Source of the DNA: Bufo bufo
Lineage: Eukaryota; Chordata; Amphibia; Anura; Bufonidae
Direction: 5' to 3'
DNA: 64,000 nucleotides
Assembly (NCBI RefSeq): GCF_905171765.1
Contig: NC_053390.1
Coordinates: forward strand, 139,719,468-139,783,467
Part shown: piece after piece, positions 33,818-44,789 of the stretch
How the letters are laid out: the number at the start of each line of letters is the position of its first letter
Position numbering within the stretch: position 1 is the first letter of the stretch
Made by a program: the position numbers and the translations under genes
The notes under the pieces: generated by a model
Seen by the model: only the letters and a program-made list of their open reading frames with translations
Database searches by the model: none
What the model was told of the DNA's origin: nothing

Positions 33818-36579
33818 TTATTATAAATATCTTTATTAATTTTCTTAGGGCATAACAGTGTAAAAAGGTATCTGATCACAGAGAATGGACACAACAGGTA
33901 CATTTATACAATATTACCCGTGGTGTCAAACCACACATATATGGACTCACAAGTATCAAGACTGAGAACACCTCGAATTAGTGCCAATTCTCTGTCACCC
34001 ATGTCAAAACAAAACCATCCCTCCCCACCCACCCCCCCATCCCCCCTACTGTACCTGGCCTGGTACGGCCGCCACGAGGGGCGGCAGGCGCCTCGCGCCC
34101 TCCTTCTGGGTGTCTCCCAGACCATCATAGGACAAATTACTGTATGGTTTGGACTAGCAGTGGTGTTTTTTTTTTTTTTTTTTTTTAATTTAAAGGTTAT
34201 TGAAAGTTATTTATATAGAGGTTATGTTCGGACAATGGTAGGTCATCAGTTCCAGCCCGGTGATACATCTGTTTTAGTCATTTCTCCGCGGCTGTACCCC
34301 TGTTTCTATTATTTATATCTCGCCACGATGTTTCATGCACTCGAAATCTGTTACTCTTGCCATTAGGCTTTGCCATTCGTATATTGTGGGTGGTCTTTCC
34401 TTCACCCAATGTCTAAGAATTATTACCTTGGCCAATAGGAGTCCCTTCAACCAACGGACCTGCTCACTTTTGGTTATTTTGTTTTTGTACTCGGGGGGGG
34501 GAAGAGTACAAGCACAGCTACTTGAATAGTTAGGGGGGGGTTATTCCCTGTTAGTTCCGCCAATTCCTGAAATATACTATCCCAAAAGGTCTTGATAACT
34601 GGGCAGCCCCATAGCATATGAACGTACCCTGCAGCTACAAAAGAGCATTTCAAGCAACGGAATTCTTTTCCCTTGTTCCCATACATTTTAGTTAGGAGAC
34701 TCGGGGTAACATATAACCGGTGTATTATTTTAAATTGAGTCAAACGGTGCTGTCTTGAAAGGGAGGCCTTCTTGATATTTTGATATATTTCCTGCCATTG
34801 TAGAGGGTTACATTCCCCTATATCCGCCTTCCATTTGTCTACACTTTTAAATTTAGTGACCGTGCTGAGTTCCTCTATTAATCTCCTATAGATTAGTGCA
34901 ACCCTAACTTTATTTCCTAATGAATTATAACAATATGATAGAAATCGCGGAGTGCCAATTGTCAAAGATGCTTTTTTAAGCGTGTATGCTAGTGCATGTT
35001 GTAATTGCAAATATCTATAGTGTTCTAATGCGGTGATTGGTGTCTGCTGGAGCATTTCCCCTATTGGTTTAATTTTCCCTTTCGTGCATATGTGTGAGAA
35101 TAACGTAATGCCTCTCCGAGTCCAGTAATCATTTTCGTTAAGGGCCAGGAATTCCGTTAGCGAGGGGTTATCCCATAGCGGGGTGAACTCCAGAACACGG
35201 GGGGCCTGGATAAGTTCCTTAGTTTTATTCCAAACCTTCTGTAGCGATGAGCCAATGGGACAAGAGTAGTCCACACGCTCCAGGAATCCGGATTCCAATA
35301 TGCTAAATATATTATGTGTGGGCTGTTGATGTTGTCCTAAAATATGGGATATTAATAGCCCATCCCCCGTGTTGATACACCGCTGTAGCTGTGAGCATAG
35401 ATAATAGCTTAGAAAATGAGGGAGGCCAAGACCACCATTACTTCCAGCCAGTCGCAAATATTGCAACTTAATGCGGACCCTTTTCCTGCCCCATATCAGA
35501 TCGTTAATCAGTCGATCGATCAAATTAAAAACACTGTATTCGATCCAGGCAGGGCAAGAGCTAACCGTGTACAGTATCCAGGGTAACAGAATCATTTTGA
35601 TCAGCGCGATTCTATTAACCTGAGAGAGCGGAAGTTTCTGCCAGACCCTAATCTTCTCCCTTATTTTATCAACTAGGGGGATGATATTTAGCATATTATA
35701 ATCCCTAATGGTGCTGCTAATTTTTATTCCTAGGTATTCTAAGTGATCCGTTGGGGCGATAATTCTGACCTTTAGATCGTTTTGGGGAGGTGCCCGATTG
35801 AGGGGGAAGAGGACGGACTTTGTCCAATTTATCTCATATCCGGCGACACTGCCGAACTCCTCTATTATTTGCATAACACGTGGGACGCTTCTCCACCCAT
35901 CATTTAGGTAAAGCAACACATCGTCAGCGTATAAACAAATCTTGTCGTCCCTCCCCCTCCCACCGAATCCCGCAATGGTAGGCTCCGCCCATATCCTACA
36001 AGCGAGGGGTTCCATAAAGACTGAAAAGAGGAGTGGAGAGAGTGGGCATCCCTGTCGTGTCCCACGCTGAAGGGAGATAGCAGGGGTAATCACCCCGTTA
36101 ATATTAATTCTGGCCGTTGGTCCGTTGTATAATAGTTTAACCCAGTCGACAAATTTTTGGCCCAGGTTCATCCTATGCATAACCCGCCAGAGGAAGGACC
36201 ACTTCACCCGATCGAACGCCTTGGCGGCGTCCAAAGAGAGGATGGAGCGGTCCCCCCCCCCCCCCCAATCTGAACATTAAGGATGGTCCTGCGTATATTG
36301 GTCTGGATTTGTCGCCCGGGAATAAACCCTGTCTGATCTGTGTGGACTAGGCCAGTTATTACTTTTTTTAGCCTATTAGCAAGGACTTTTGCGATTATTT
36401 TATAATCTGCGTTAAGCAGAGATATAGGGCGATAAGCCTCAAATTTATTTCCATTTTTCCCCTTCTTCAGAATCAGAGTAATAGTTGCCTCCGTCAAAGA
36501 CGGGGGCAACTTTCCACAATTACAGGATTCGTTCAGGACCTGTAGCAACCCGGGCAGTAGAACCCCCGCATGGCTCTTG
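33815..36579 (-). mobile_element. L1/Tx1-like LINE, 5'-truncated (minus orientation)
   Basis: The 3' end is at about 33815, with an A-rich tail on the minus strand and an AATAAA-type signal (33832-33837, inverted). A long 3' untranslated part includes an A-run (T on the plus strand at 34167-34186). Reverse transcriptase occupies 34474-36580. The element ends at 36579 where a DD37E transposon begins. It lies directly on the truncated Tc1 copy A. Confidence 0.85.
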
Positions 36580-36580
36580 T
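34474..36580 (-). pseudogene. L1/Tx1-like LINE ORF2 (reverse transcriptase), 5'-truncated and frameshifted
   Basis: Encodes part of the LINE reverse transcriptase that copies its RNA at a nicked chromosomal site. The upstream piece (36580 to about 36266) shows TLILKKGKNGNKFEAYRPIS and GFIPGRQIQTNIRRT. The main piece (36234 to 34474, 586 codons) shows DAAKAFDRVKW, RGTRQGCPLSPLLFSVFMEP, the catalytic YADD (in CLYADDVLLYL) and the thumb and C-terminal region of L1-type ORF2. The two pieces are in different frames across a 15-base C run (36252-36266, a G run in the coding sense). The endonuclease domain is missing because of truncation at 36580. Apart from the homopolymer shift no stop was seen. 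Confidence 0.88.
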
Positions 36581-36581
36581 A

Positions 36582-38011
36582 CACTGCGTGCAGAATTATT
36601 AGGCAAATGAGTATTTTGACCACATCATCCTCTTTATGCATGTTGTCTTACTCCAAGCTGTATAGGCTCGAAAGCCTACTACCAATTAAGCATATTAGGT
36701 GATGTGCATCTCTGTAATGAGAAGGGGTGTGGTCTAATGACATCAACACCCTATATTAGGTGTGCATAATTATTAGGCAACTTCCTTTCCTTTGGCAAAA
36801 TGGGTCAAAAGAAGGACTTGACAGGCTCAGAAAAGTCAAAAATAGTGAGATATCTTGCAGAGGGATGCAGCACTCTTAAAATTGCAAAGCTTCTGAAGCG
36901 TGATCATCGAACAATCAAGCGTTTCATTCAAAATAGTCAACAGGGTCGCAAAAAGCGTGTGGAAAAACCAAGGCGCAAAATAACTGCCCATGAACTGAGA
37001 AAAGTCAAGCGTGCAGCTGCCAAGATGCCACTTGCCGCCAGTTTGGCCATATTTCAGAGCTGCAACATCACTGGAGTGCCCAAAAGCACAAGGTGTGCAA
37101 TACTCAGAGACATGGCCAAGGTAAGAAAGGCTGAAAGACGACCACCACTGAACAAGACACACAAGCTGAAACGTCAAGACTGGGCCAAGAAATATCTCAA
37201 GACTGATTTTTCTAAGGTTTTATGGACTGATGAAATGAGAGTGAGTCTTGATGGGCCAGATGGATGGGCCCGTGGCTGGATTGGTAAAGGGCAGAGAGCT
37301 CCAGTCCGACTCAGACGCCAGCAAGGTGGAGGTGGAGTACTGGTTTGGGCTGGTATCATCAAAGATGAGCTTGTGGGGCCTTTTCGGGTTGAGGATGGAG
37401 TCAAGCTCAACTCCCAGTCCTACTGCCAGTTTCTGGAAGACACCTTCTTCAAGCAGTGGTACAGGAAGAAGTCTGCATCCTTCAAGAAAAACATGATTTT
37501 CATGCAGGACAATGCTCCATCACACGCGTCCAAGTAGTCCACAGCGTGGCTCGCAAGAAAGGGTATAAAAGAAGAAAATCTAATGACATGGCCTCCTTGT
37601 TCACCTGATCTGAACCCCATTGAGAACCTGTGGTCCATCATCAAATGTGAGATTTACAAGGAGGGAAAACAGTACACCTCTCTGAACAGTGTCTGGGAGG
37701 CTGTGGTTGCTGCTGCACGCAATGTTGATGGTGAACAGATCAAAACACTGACAGAATCCATGGATGGCAGGCTTTTGAGTGTCCTTGCAAAGAAAGGTGG
37801 CTATATTGGTCACTGATTTGTTTTTGTTTTGTTTTTGAATGTCAGAAATGTATATTTGTGAATGTTGAGATGTTATATTGGTTTCACTGGTAAAAATAAA
37901 TAATTGAAATGGGTATATATTTGTTTTTTGTTAAGTTGCCTAATAATTATGCACAGTAATAGTCACCTGCACACACAGATATCCCCCTAAAATAGCTAAA
38001 ACTAAAAACAA
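36582..38011 (+). mobile_element. Tc1/mariner DD37E element (copy 2), right end lost
   Basis: Starts after TA (36580-36581) with the same left end as copy 1 and includes both left repeats, the transposase and the inner right repeat (about 37934). It follows copy 1 through cagatatccccctaaaat and aaaacaaa and then jumps at 38012 to a repeated piece of its own transposase. The outer right repeat is absent. About eight base differences from copy 1 were counted by eye. Confidence 0.92.
36800..37816 (+). pseudogene. DD37E transposase with one nonsense codon (copy 2)
   Basis: The same 338-codon transposase as at 8708-9724, but codon 246 is TAG (37535-37537) where copy 1 has TAC (Tyr, in ASKYSTAW). 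The stop falls nine residues after the second catalytic aspartate and removes the glutamate, so the truncated product should be inactive. The rest of the frame (37538-37816) stays open and in phase. A few substitutions separate it from copy 1 (for example Arg for Cys at codon 41 and Ala for Thr at codon 80). The first two catalytic aspartates are unchanged. Confidence 0.93.
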
Positions 38012-38129
38012 ACCACCACTGAACAAGACACACAAGCTGAAACGTCAAGACTGGGCCAAGAAATATCTCAAGACTGATTTTTCTAAGGTTTTATGGACTG
38101 ATGAAATGAGAGTGAGTCTTGATGGGCCA
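38012..38129 (+). repeat. 118-bp duplicate of the DD37E transposase at a chimeric junction
   Basis: 38012-38129 is an apparently perfect copy of 37141-37258 (from accaccactgaac to gatgggcca), lying in direct orientation 871 bp downstream. It follows the truncated right side of copy 2 and is followed at 38130 by the 5'-truncated start of a CR1 LINE. Confidence 0.95.
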
Positions 38130-38130
38130 A

Positions 38131-40415
38131 ACTAGAGACCGAGAGATTAATTGCCAAAGAGAGTAAAACTAACCCTAAAATGTTCTTCAATTATATTAAT
38201 GTTAAAAAGTATAAATCTGAAGGTGTCGGCCCTTTAAAGAATAATGAGGGGGGATTCGCAGAGAGCGACGAGGAGAAAGCAAAGCTGTTAAATATTTTTT
38301 TCTCCAATGTATTCACTGAGGAAAATAAACTGTCAGATGAAATGCTGAATGTTGAAATAAATTCGCCATTAAAAGTGTCCTGTCTGACCCAGGAAGAAGT
38401 ACAACAGCGACTTAAAAAGATCAAAATAGACAAATCGCCAGGACCGGATGGCATACACCCCCGTATCCTAAGGGAATTAAGTAATGTCATAGCTAGACCC
38501 TTATTTCTGATATTTGCGGACTCTATACTGACAGGGAATGTCCCACAGGATTGGGGCATGGCAAATGTGGTGCCAATATTCAAAAAGGGTCCAAAAACAG
38601 AGCCTGGAAACTATAGGCCGGTAAGTTTAACATCTGTTGTGGGTAAACTGTTTGAAGGTTTTCTGAGAGATGCTATCTTAGAGCATCTTAACGGAAATAA
38701 GCAAATAACGCCATATCAGCATGGCTTCGTGAGGGATCGGTCATGTCAAACTAATTTAATCAGTTTCTATGAGGAGGTAAGTTCTAGACGTGACAGCGGC
38801 GAATCAATGGATGTCGTATATCTGGACTTCTCCAAAGCATTTGACACTGTACCACATAAAAGGTTAGTATATAAAATGAGAATGCTCGGACTGGGAGAAA
38901 ACGTCTGTAAGTGAGTAAGTAACTGGCTCAATGATAGAAAACAGAGGGTGGTTATTAACGGTACACACTCAGATTGGGTCACTGTCACTAGTGGAGTACC
39001 TCAGGGGTCAGTATTGGGCCCTATTCTCTTCAATATATTTATTAATGATCTTGTAGAAGGCTTGCACAGTAAAATATCAATTTTCGCAGATAACACTAAG
39101 GCTACTTTCACACTAGCGTTCGGGGCTCCGCTTGTGAGTTCCGTTTGAAGGCTCTCACAAGCGGCCCCGTCCAGCCCTAATGCATTCTGAGTGGATGCGG
39201 ATCCGCTCAGAATGCATCAGTCTGGCAGCGTTCAGCCTCCGCTCCGCTCAGCAGGCGGACCCCTGAACGCAGCTTGCAGCGTTCGGGTGTCCGCCTGGCC
39301 GTGCGGAGGCAAACGGATCCGTCCAGACTTACAATGTAAGTCAATGGGGACGGATCCGTTTGAAGTTGACATAATATGGCTCAATTTTCAAACGGATCCG
39401 TCCCCCATTGACTTTCAATGTAAAGTCAAAACGGATCCGTTTGCATTATCATGAAAAAAAAAAATTAAAAATAATTTTTTATTTTTTTTTTTGTTCATGG
39501 TAATGCAAACGGATCCGTTCTGAACAGATCTAAGCGTTTGCATTATAGGTGCGGATCCGTCTGTGCAGATACCAGACGGATCCGCACCTAACGCAGGTGT
39601 GAAAGTAGCCTAAATTGTGTAAAGTAATTAACACTGAAGAGGACAGTATACTGCTACAGAGGGATCTGGATAGATTGGAGGCTTGGGCAGATAAGTGGCA
39701 GATGAGGTTTAACACTGACAAATGTAAAGTTATGCACATGGGAAGGAATAATGCAAGTCACCCGTACATACTAAATGATAAAACACTTGGTAACACTGAC
39801 ATGGAAAAGGATCTAGGAATTTTAATAAACAGCAAACTAAGCTGCAAAAACCAGTGTCAGGCAGCTGCTGCCAAGGCCAATAAGATAATGGGTTGCATCA
39901 AAAGGGGCATAGATGCCCGTGATAAGAACAGAGTCCTACCACTTTACAAATCGCTAGTCAGACCACACATGGAGTACTGTGTACAGTTCTGGGCTCCAGT
40001 GAACAAGGCAGACATAGCAGAGCTGGAGAGGGTCCAGAGGAGGGCAACTAAAGTAATAACTGGAATGGGGCAACTACAGTACCCTGAAAGATTATCAAAA
40101 TTAGGGTTATTCATGTTAGAAAAAAGACGACTGAGGGGAGATCTAATTACTATGTATAAATATATCAGGGGTCAGTATAGAGATCTATCCCATCATCTAT
40201 TTATCCCCAGGACTGTGACTGTGACGAGGGGACATCATCTGCGTCTGGAGGAAAGAAGGTTTGTACACAAACATAGAAGAGGATTCTTTACGGTAAGAGC
40301 AGTGAGACTATAGAACTCTCTGCCTGAGGAGGTGGTGATGGTGAGTACAATAAAGGAATTCAAGAGGGGCCTGGATGTATTTCTGGAGCGTAATAATATT
40401 ACAGGCTATAGCTAC
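38131..40415 (+). pseudogene. CR1 LINE reverse transcriptase, interrupted
   Basis: ORF2 remnant of a CR1 LINE. Reading in order: KSPGPDGIHPRILREL, VVPIFKKGPKTEPGNYRPVS, VYLDFSKAFDTVPHKRL, then a TGA at 38912-38914 where Trp is expected, then [20 protein letters not shown] and FADNTK. The family has FADD, so a catalytic aspartate is changed to Asn. A MITE then splits the frame (39100-39610). The C-terminal part resumes at 39614 with RDLDRLEAWADKWQMRFN and YKSLVRPHMEYCVQFWAP, and runs to a TAG near 40311, again where Trp is usual, then on to about 40415. The endonuclease domain is absent. Confidence 0.9.
39100..39610. mobile_element. Harbinger-like MITE in the CR1 element (TAA duplication)
   Basis: A 511-bp element flanked by TAA (39097-39099 and 39611-39613). 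Its inverted ends are ggctactttcacactagcg and ggctactttcacacctgcg. The interior is rich in acggatccgt motifs and is partly self-complementary around an A/T-rich core (39451-39492). Removing it and one TAA rejoins the CR1 reverse transcriptase frame region. Confidence 0.9.
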
Positions 40416-40954
40416 TAGAGAGGGGTCGTTGATCTAGGGAGTTAGTCTGATTGCCTGATTGGAGTCGGGAAGGAATTTTCTTCCCCTAAAGTGGAGAAAA
40501 TTGGCTTCTACCTCACTGTTTTTTTTTGCCTTCCTCTGGATCAACTTGCAGGATAACAGGCCGAACTGGATGGACAATGTCTTTTTTCGGCCTTATGTAC
40601 TATGTTACTATGTTACTATGTTACTATGTTATTGCTGTAACGAAATCCGAGGGAGAGTCTATACACGCTATACTGAACATGAGGCATTTCTCGGTATTCA
40701 GGATCTGGCCTTCTGGAAATCATAACTCGATCATATTTGGTGTCTGTATGACCGGGACGAGGCGACTCAGATTATGGGATCTTACCTGTACCCGCAGTCC
40801 CTGTCATACAGCGAGGAATCACCATGATTCATATTGTGACATCGGTCAGCCTTGTGGGAAGGTGTGGCAAAAAACTGAATAATATCAGACTTCCCAGAAG
40901 GCCGGACCGAAAAGAGGGAAGTTCCCTCACAGCCCACCCCTCGGCTGGGGGGGG

Positions 40955-40961
40955 ATAAAAA
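40955..40961 (+). promoter_or_regulatory. TATA-like box of the solo LTR
   Basis: ataaaaa after a G-run, about 320 bp into the LTR and about 230 bp before an ATTAAA signal. This placement fits a U3 promoter. Confidence 0.5.
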
Positions 40962-41185
40962 TGGGTGTTTGGGAACAGGTAATTGTCAGCCATTTTGGGG
41001 ATCCACATCGTTTGGAGTGACTGCCCATATCTTCAGCTGTCCCCACAGCCGGAATATAACTGCTGCATCTCAGTAAGCCAATATTCTGCATTTTGTCCCT
41101 TTTATTTTATCTGTTTTACTGCATTGTTATTGTATGTATATTTTTAACTGACACTTTCTTTTTGTATTGCACTGCACTATTGTGT

Positions 41186-41191
41186 ATTAAA
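41186..41191 (+). terminator. Poly(A) signal (ATTAAA) of the solo LTR
   Basis: attaaa, downstream of the TATA-like box, followed by T/G-rich sequence (cccttccttgtggtctta) as at many cleavage sites. Confidence 0.5.
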
Positions 41192-41541
41192 CTTAAAAAT
41201 TGATAAGTCCCTTCCTTGTGGTCTTATAGAACTTGCTCTTTCGGAGGGAATAACGTTACCAGTAGTGTTTCAGAGGATTTTAGGTCCCATATAGATAACC
41301 TGTGTTACTGTGTTAAATTTAGATTGAGAGAATATCTGAGTATAGGCCCCTATTGCCTTATAGTATAGGTGGTGGCAGCTATTGTGATAGAAAATATTGG
41401 GGTGTTAGAATCTAGGGGAGTAAGTTAGCATAATTCCGTCATCTAGAATAGGTGGGTGGGAATTTCTGTGGTAACTTGATGAGCTCACTAGTATAATTTA
41501 CGCCAGTGACGTGACCCGAGAGTAGGGATCGTGACAATTGC

Positions 41542-41893
41542 CAAAACGAATCCGTCTTGAACACCATTGAAAGTCAATGGGGGGCGGATCCATTTTCTAT
41601 TGCGCCATATTGTGTCAGTGAAAACAGATCCATCCAACTGACTTACATTGTGTGTCAGGACGGATCCATTTGCCTCAGCATCGTCAGGCAGACACCAAAA
41701 TGCTGCAGGCAGCGTTTTTGGTGTCAGCCTCCAGAGCGGAATGGAGGCGGAACGGAGGCAAACTGATGCATTCTGAACGGATCCTTATCCATTCAGAATG
41801 CATTGGGGCTAAACTGATCCGTTTTGGACCGCTTGTGAGAGCCCTGAAACAGATCTCACAAACGGAAACCAAAACACCAGTGTGAAAGTAGCC
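41542..41893. mobile_element. Harbinger-like MITE fragment, related to 39100-39610
   Basis: The right end caccagtgtgaaagtagcc followed by TAA (41894-41896) matches the family at 39100. The interior has the same ggatccgt-type and gctctcac-type motifs. The left end is missing; the fragment abuts the solo LTR duplication and, before that insertion, the CR1 tail. Confidence 0.75.
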
Positions 41894-41899
41894 TAATAT

Positions 41900-42282
41900 A
41901 CCTCCAGCCACATAATCACTTGTTCTTTTCTGTCAGGTGAATACCTAATTTTTGGGACCTGTACTCCCGTGGCCTAAAATAATGCTTTTCTAGGCTCCAG
42001 CAGGACAAATTTTTTAGAGTTTCCCTTTAGGACGCATTAAAATGGCCACTGATTAAAATACATATTTTTTTGCCATTGATCCCCCTCTGGTATGTCACTG
42101 TCCATGTTGTGGGACTATTTGTGCACTTATAGTAAGTATTTGGTGGCTGCAAAAATGACCTGAAGATTTTTCAGGTTCGTCTGCCATTAAAGTGAATGGG
42201 GCCCGCTGTGAACGGCGTTCGCGAAAATTTGATCGCGAACGTGTGTTCGCAAAACATCCCGGCCGATGTTCGTCCATCACTA
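41900..42282 (+). repeat. hAT-family 3' terminal fragment, unoccupied site
   Basis: Ends gttcgtccatcacta (42268-42282), a hAT-type terminus. It is the same sequence as 52350-52389 joined to 62904-63235: gtcaggtgaatacctaattt is followed directly by the block containing gtggcctaaaataatgc and gttcgcgaa. At the corresponding point the other copy carries the piggyBac insertion. Confidence 0.85.
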
Positions 42283-42602
42283 ATCCGTATGTAACTATGC
42301 TATTAATGCTTTCATAATAATTCCCTGGTGAAGAAACACCATCTTAGTACATATCATCATTACATTGCATATGTAGAAAAATACACAATGACTATACAAC
42401 ACCTTTAACTCTTCCCACCCCAGACAATCTATCCTGAAAGGAAAAGAAACATGCTAAACATATAACATTCTCCAAAGAAGGGAACTAAACACATGCAGCA
42501 TGATTATTTTAAAGGGCAGGTGCTGCCATCCCCTAGATTCCACTGTGAACTAAGCAGACTATTACCTTCATAGCAGTCTGTACAGCCGTCTCCACTGAGT
42601 AA

Positions 42603-42720
42603 GGCCTCATGCACACGGCCGTAGTTATGGTCCGCATCCGAGCCGCAGTTTTTGCGGCTCGGATGCGGACCCATTCACTTCAATGGGGCCGAATAACTGC
42701 ACGGTTGTGTGCATGAGGCC
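42603..42720. mobile_element. Small Harbinger-like MITE (TAA duplication)
   Basis: A 118-bp palindromic element with ends ggcctcatgcacacggccgt and, inverted, ggcctcatgcacacaaccgt. It is flanked by TAA (42600-42602 and 42721-42723). The centre is the hairpin gcatccgagccgcag/ctgcggctcggatgc type. Confidence 0.88.
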
Positions 42721-42723
42721 TAA

Positions 42724-43949
42724 GAAGTATAGCTGGGCAAAGCACATTGTAGTTTAAATGTCCCTGTCACTCTAATTCCTGAACCATAAACCAGATTTGG
42801 TAGATATTTAATAGTTAACTGCAGACAACGCCGGTCACTTCTATAATGTTTAAAACAACTAAAAGGTGGAGGGTCACTACTTTACACATAAACACTTACA
42901 CACAAACTTGCACTAGTGAAACCTTTTAACGTGCACAGCACAGATATTTCATATTTCCTTTGCTAAACAGAAAATATTCTTGCTGCTAGAGCAATCTTTA
43001 TAATAGCTTTCTATTGAGTGTGTGTCACTTTTAAACTGATATGTAGTAAACTAAATAAAATAGATTTGTGGTTATGGAAATAAGCTAATTTTACATACCT
43101 ACAATTTAGAGATGTTGTAAGGCATTTTATTTTCAGAGACTTAGCCTAGGATTACCACTGGTAAAATTACATAAAAAAGATTTGTGACTATGCTAATAGG
43201 CTAGCTTTCCTGCTCTCATTTTGGTGTTATATGGGATTTTATTTTCAGAGGCTAACCTTCAATTATAGACTCATACGTTTTATTCCTGTTTCCAGAACAT
43301 AGAATGTTTTCTCCTTCATAACAGATTTGCCTATTGGGAAATAAGTGTATGAATTCTTCCAAAAGTTTTCAAAGGTATTTTATTAAAACATTTTTCTAAC
43401 CCTGAGTTGATATAGCGATTCTATTCATTTTGGAATGCAGTATAGAAAAAAAGAAAAAGAAAAGAAGAAAGAAAAGATCTAATTCAGTAAATACATTAAC
43501 AAGATGATGGATTTAAAATCCTTACTTCCATGTGCTATTGGACCAGAACTGGAAAATATTTATTAAAAAATATGAGAGAGGACACAACAGAGCAGTAGTA
43601 ATGGAATTGATCAAATCATTTAAAGGCTATGTACACCTTTGTGGGTCATTTTGTATCCTAGCATTTGACTAATTTGGGCAGGAAATGTTTTTTTTTTTTT
43701 GCCATTTATTAAAAACAGTTCAGTTCCAGTGCATCTATGAACTATTGTTCTCTGCCTCACACTTAATCCATCAGCAAGATGCTCTAATGGCTGGACCCAT
43801 AGTCCTTATCTCTGTACTCCTGACAGCTCATAAACATTTAAGTTAAATTCATACCACACTGATATGAATTGAGCTAAAAATTTGATATTGCAAAATAACA
43901 AGTATAACAAAAATAATAAACAAAAATAAACAAAAACAATAACCATATA
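42724..43949. other. No gene recognised
   Basis: AT-rich sequence, with an A/G-rich run at 43442-43477. At 43620 the string ttaaaggctatgtacacc resembles the end of a T2/Kolobok-like MITE but no partner end was found. The last 60 bp before 43950 are A-rich. Confidence 0.5.
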
Positions 43950-44789
43950 TAGAGATGAGCAAATTTCTAAAAATTCAGTTCGACTGGTTTGCCAAACTAA
44001 AAAACCCCAAAAAAATTTGATACAAATTTATTTGTGGTGAATCACGTTAAAAACTGCTATTTCCTGGCTGCAGAGAGCCTTTATAGTGGTGTAGAACATT
44101 GTGCCTTGCAGTAACACGCATAGGGAGTCTGCTGTGGTAGTGAAACAATACAGTATGACATGCAGATGACAGGCGCCGCTCTTAAAATCACTGCAAACTT
44201 CACTGATTTGGGCAATTACGGGCCAAAACTGACCAAAGTGTGAACTCAGTCTTGCAGGTCGATCTTAGCATCAAGAAGAAGCGCACTCCTTTTACACCGT
44301 TGGAAGCTGATTCCACGTAGATGTTCTATACAAGTAGAGCCCCCCCCCCGACAGAGTGGAGAGGGTGTCAGCAGTAAGCTTGTGTTGACAACACTGATTA
44401 TTTTGCCCTTCCCGTGATCCGTCAGAACAATAACCCCCAAAACACTGATCCTGTCTGTGGAGCATCCGCCTTCACTCGGTCAGCAATTGGTCAGTAATCA
44501 ATCAGTATTGCTAAAGCCCAAAAAAAAACAGAAGTGTATCCAAAACAGAGATGACCTGCTTTTGGCTACCAAATCATAAGCCAATTCTGATGCAAAATAG
44601 GGACCATGTCATGCAGGTCTTACAGCTGTTACATAGACAGGATCCGTTGTGCGTCTCATTTTTCCTTTCTTCTGACAGATCAGAAGGGTCAAATAAATGA
44701 TGATGTCAGCCAGGCCGAAAGGCAAACTAGTGGCCCAGTCATAAAGTAGGGAGGGTGGGAATAGCATGAGAAGTCCACAGAGTGGCCTT

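Larger units (their letters stand above)
38130..40630 (+). mobile_element. CR1-like LINE, 5'-truncated, holding a Harbinger-like MITE
   Basis: Reverse transcriptase region from 38131, MITE insertion at 39100-39610, 3' untranslated region from about 40420, and a tail of an 8-bp repeat (atgttact, about four copies, 40598-40630) instead of poly(A). Short 3' microsatellites in place of poly(A) are typical of CR1 elements. Confidence 0.88.
40636..41536 (+). mobile_element. Solo LTR with 5-bp target duplication
   Basis: A 901-bp block from TGTAACGAAATCC to GGATCGTGACA, flanked by attgc on both sides (40631-40635 and 41537-41541). It has a TATA-like box (40955-40961) and, about 230 bp downstream, an ATTAAA poly(A) signal (41186-41191) in the order expected for U3-R-U5. 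No internal retroviral sequence adjoins it, so it is best read as a solo LTR left by LTR recombination. Whether it is from a Gypsy element or an endogenous retrovirus cannot be told from this sequence. Confidence 0.85.

Noticed and set aside
43620..43700. T2/Kolobok-like MITE beginning ttaaaggctatgtacacc
   Set aside because: Only one end is visible and the base after AGG does not fit the RR pattern; not enough to call an element.
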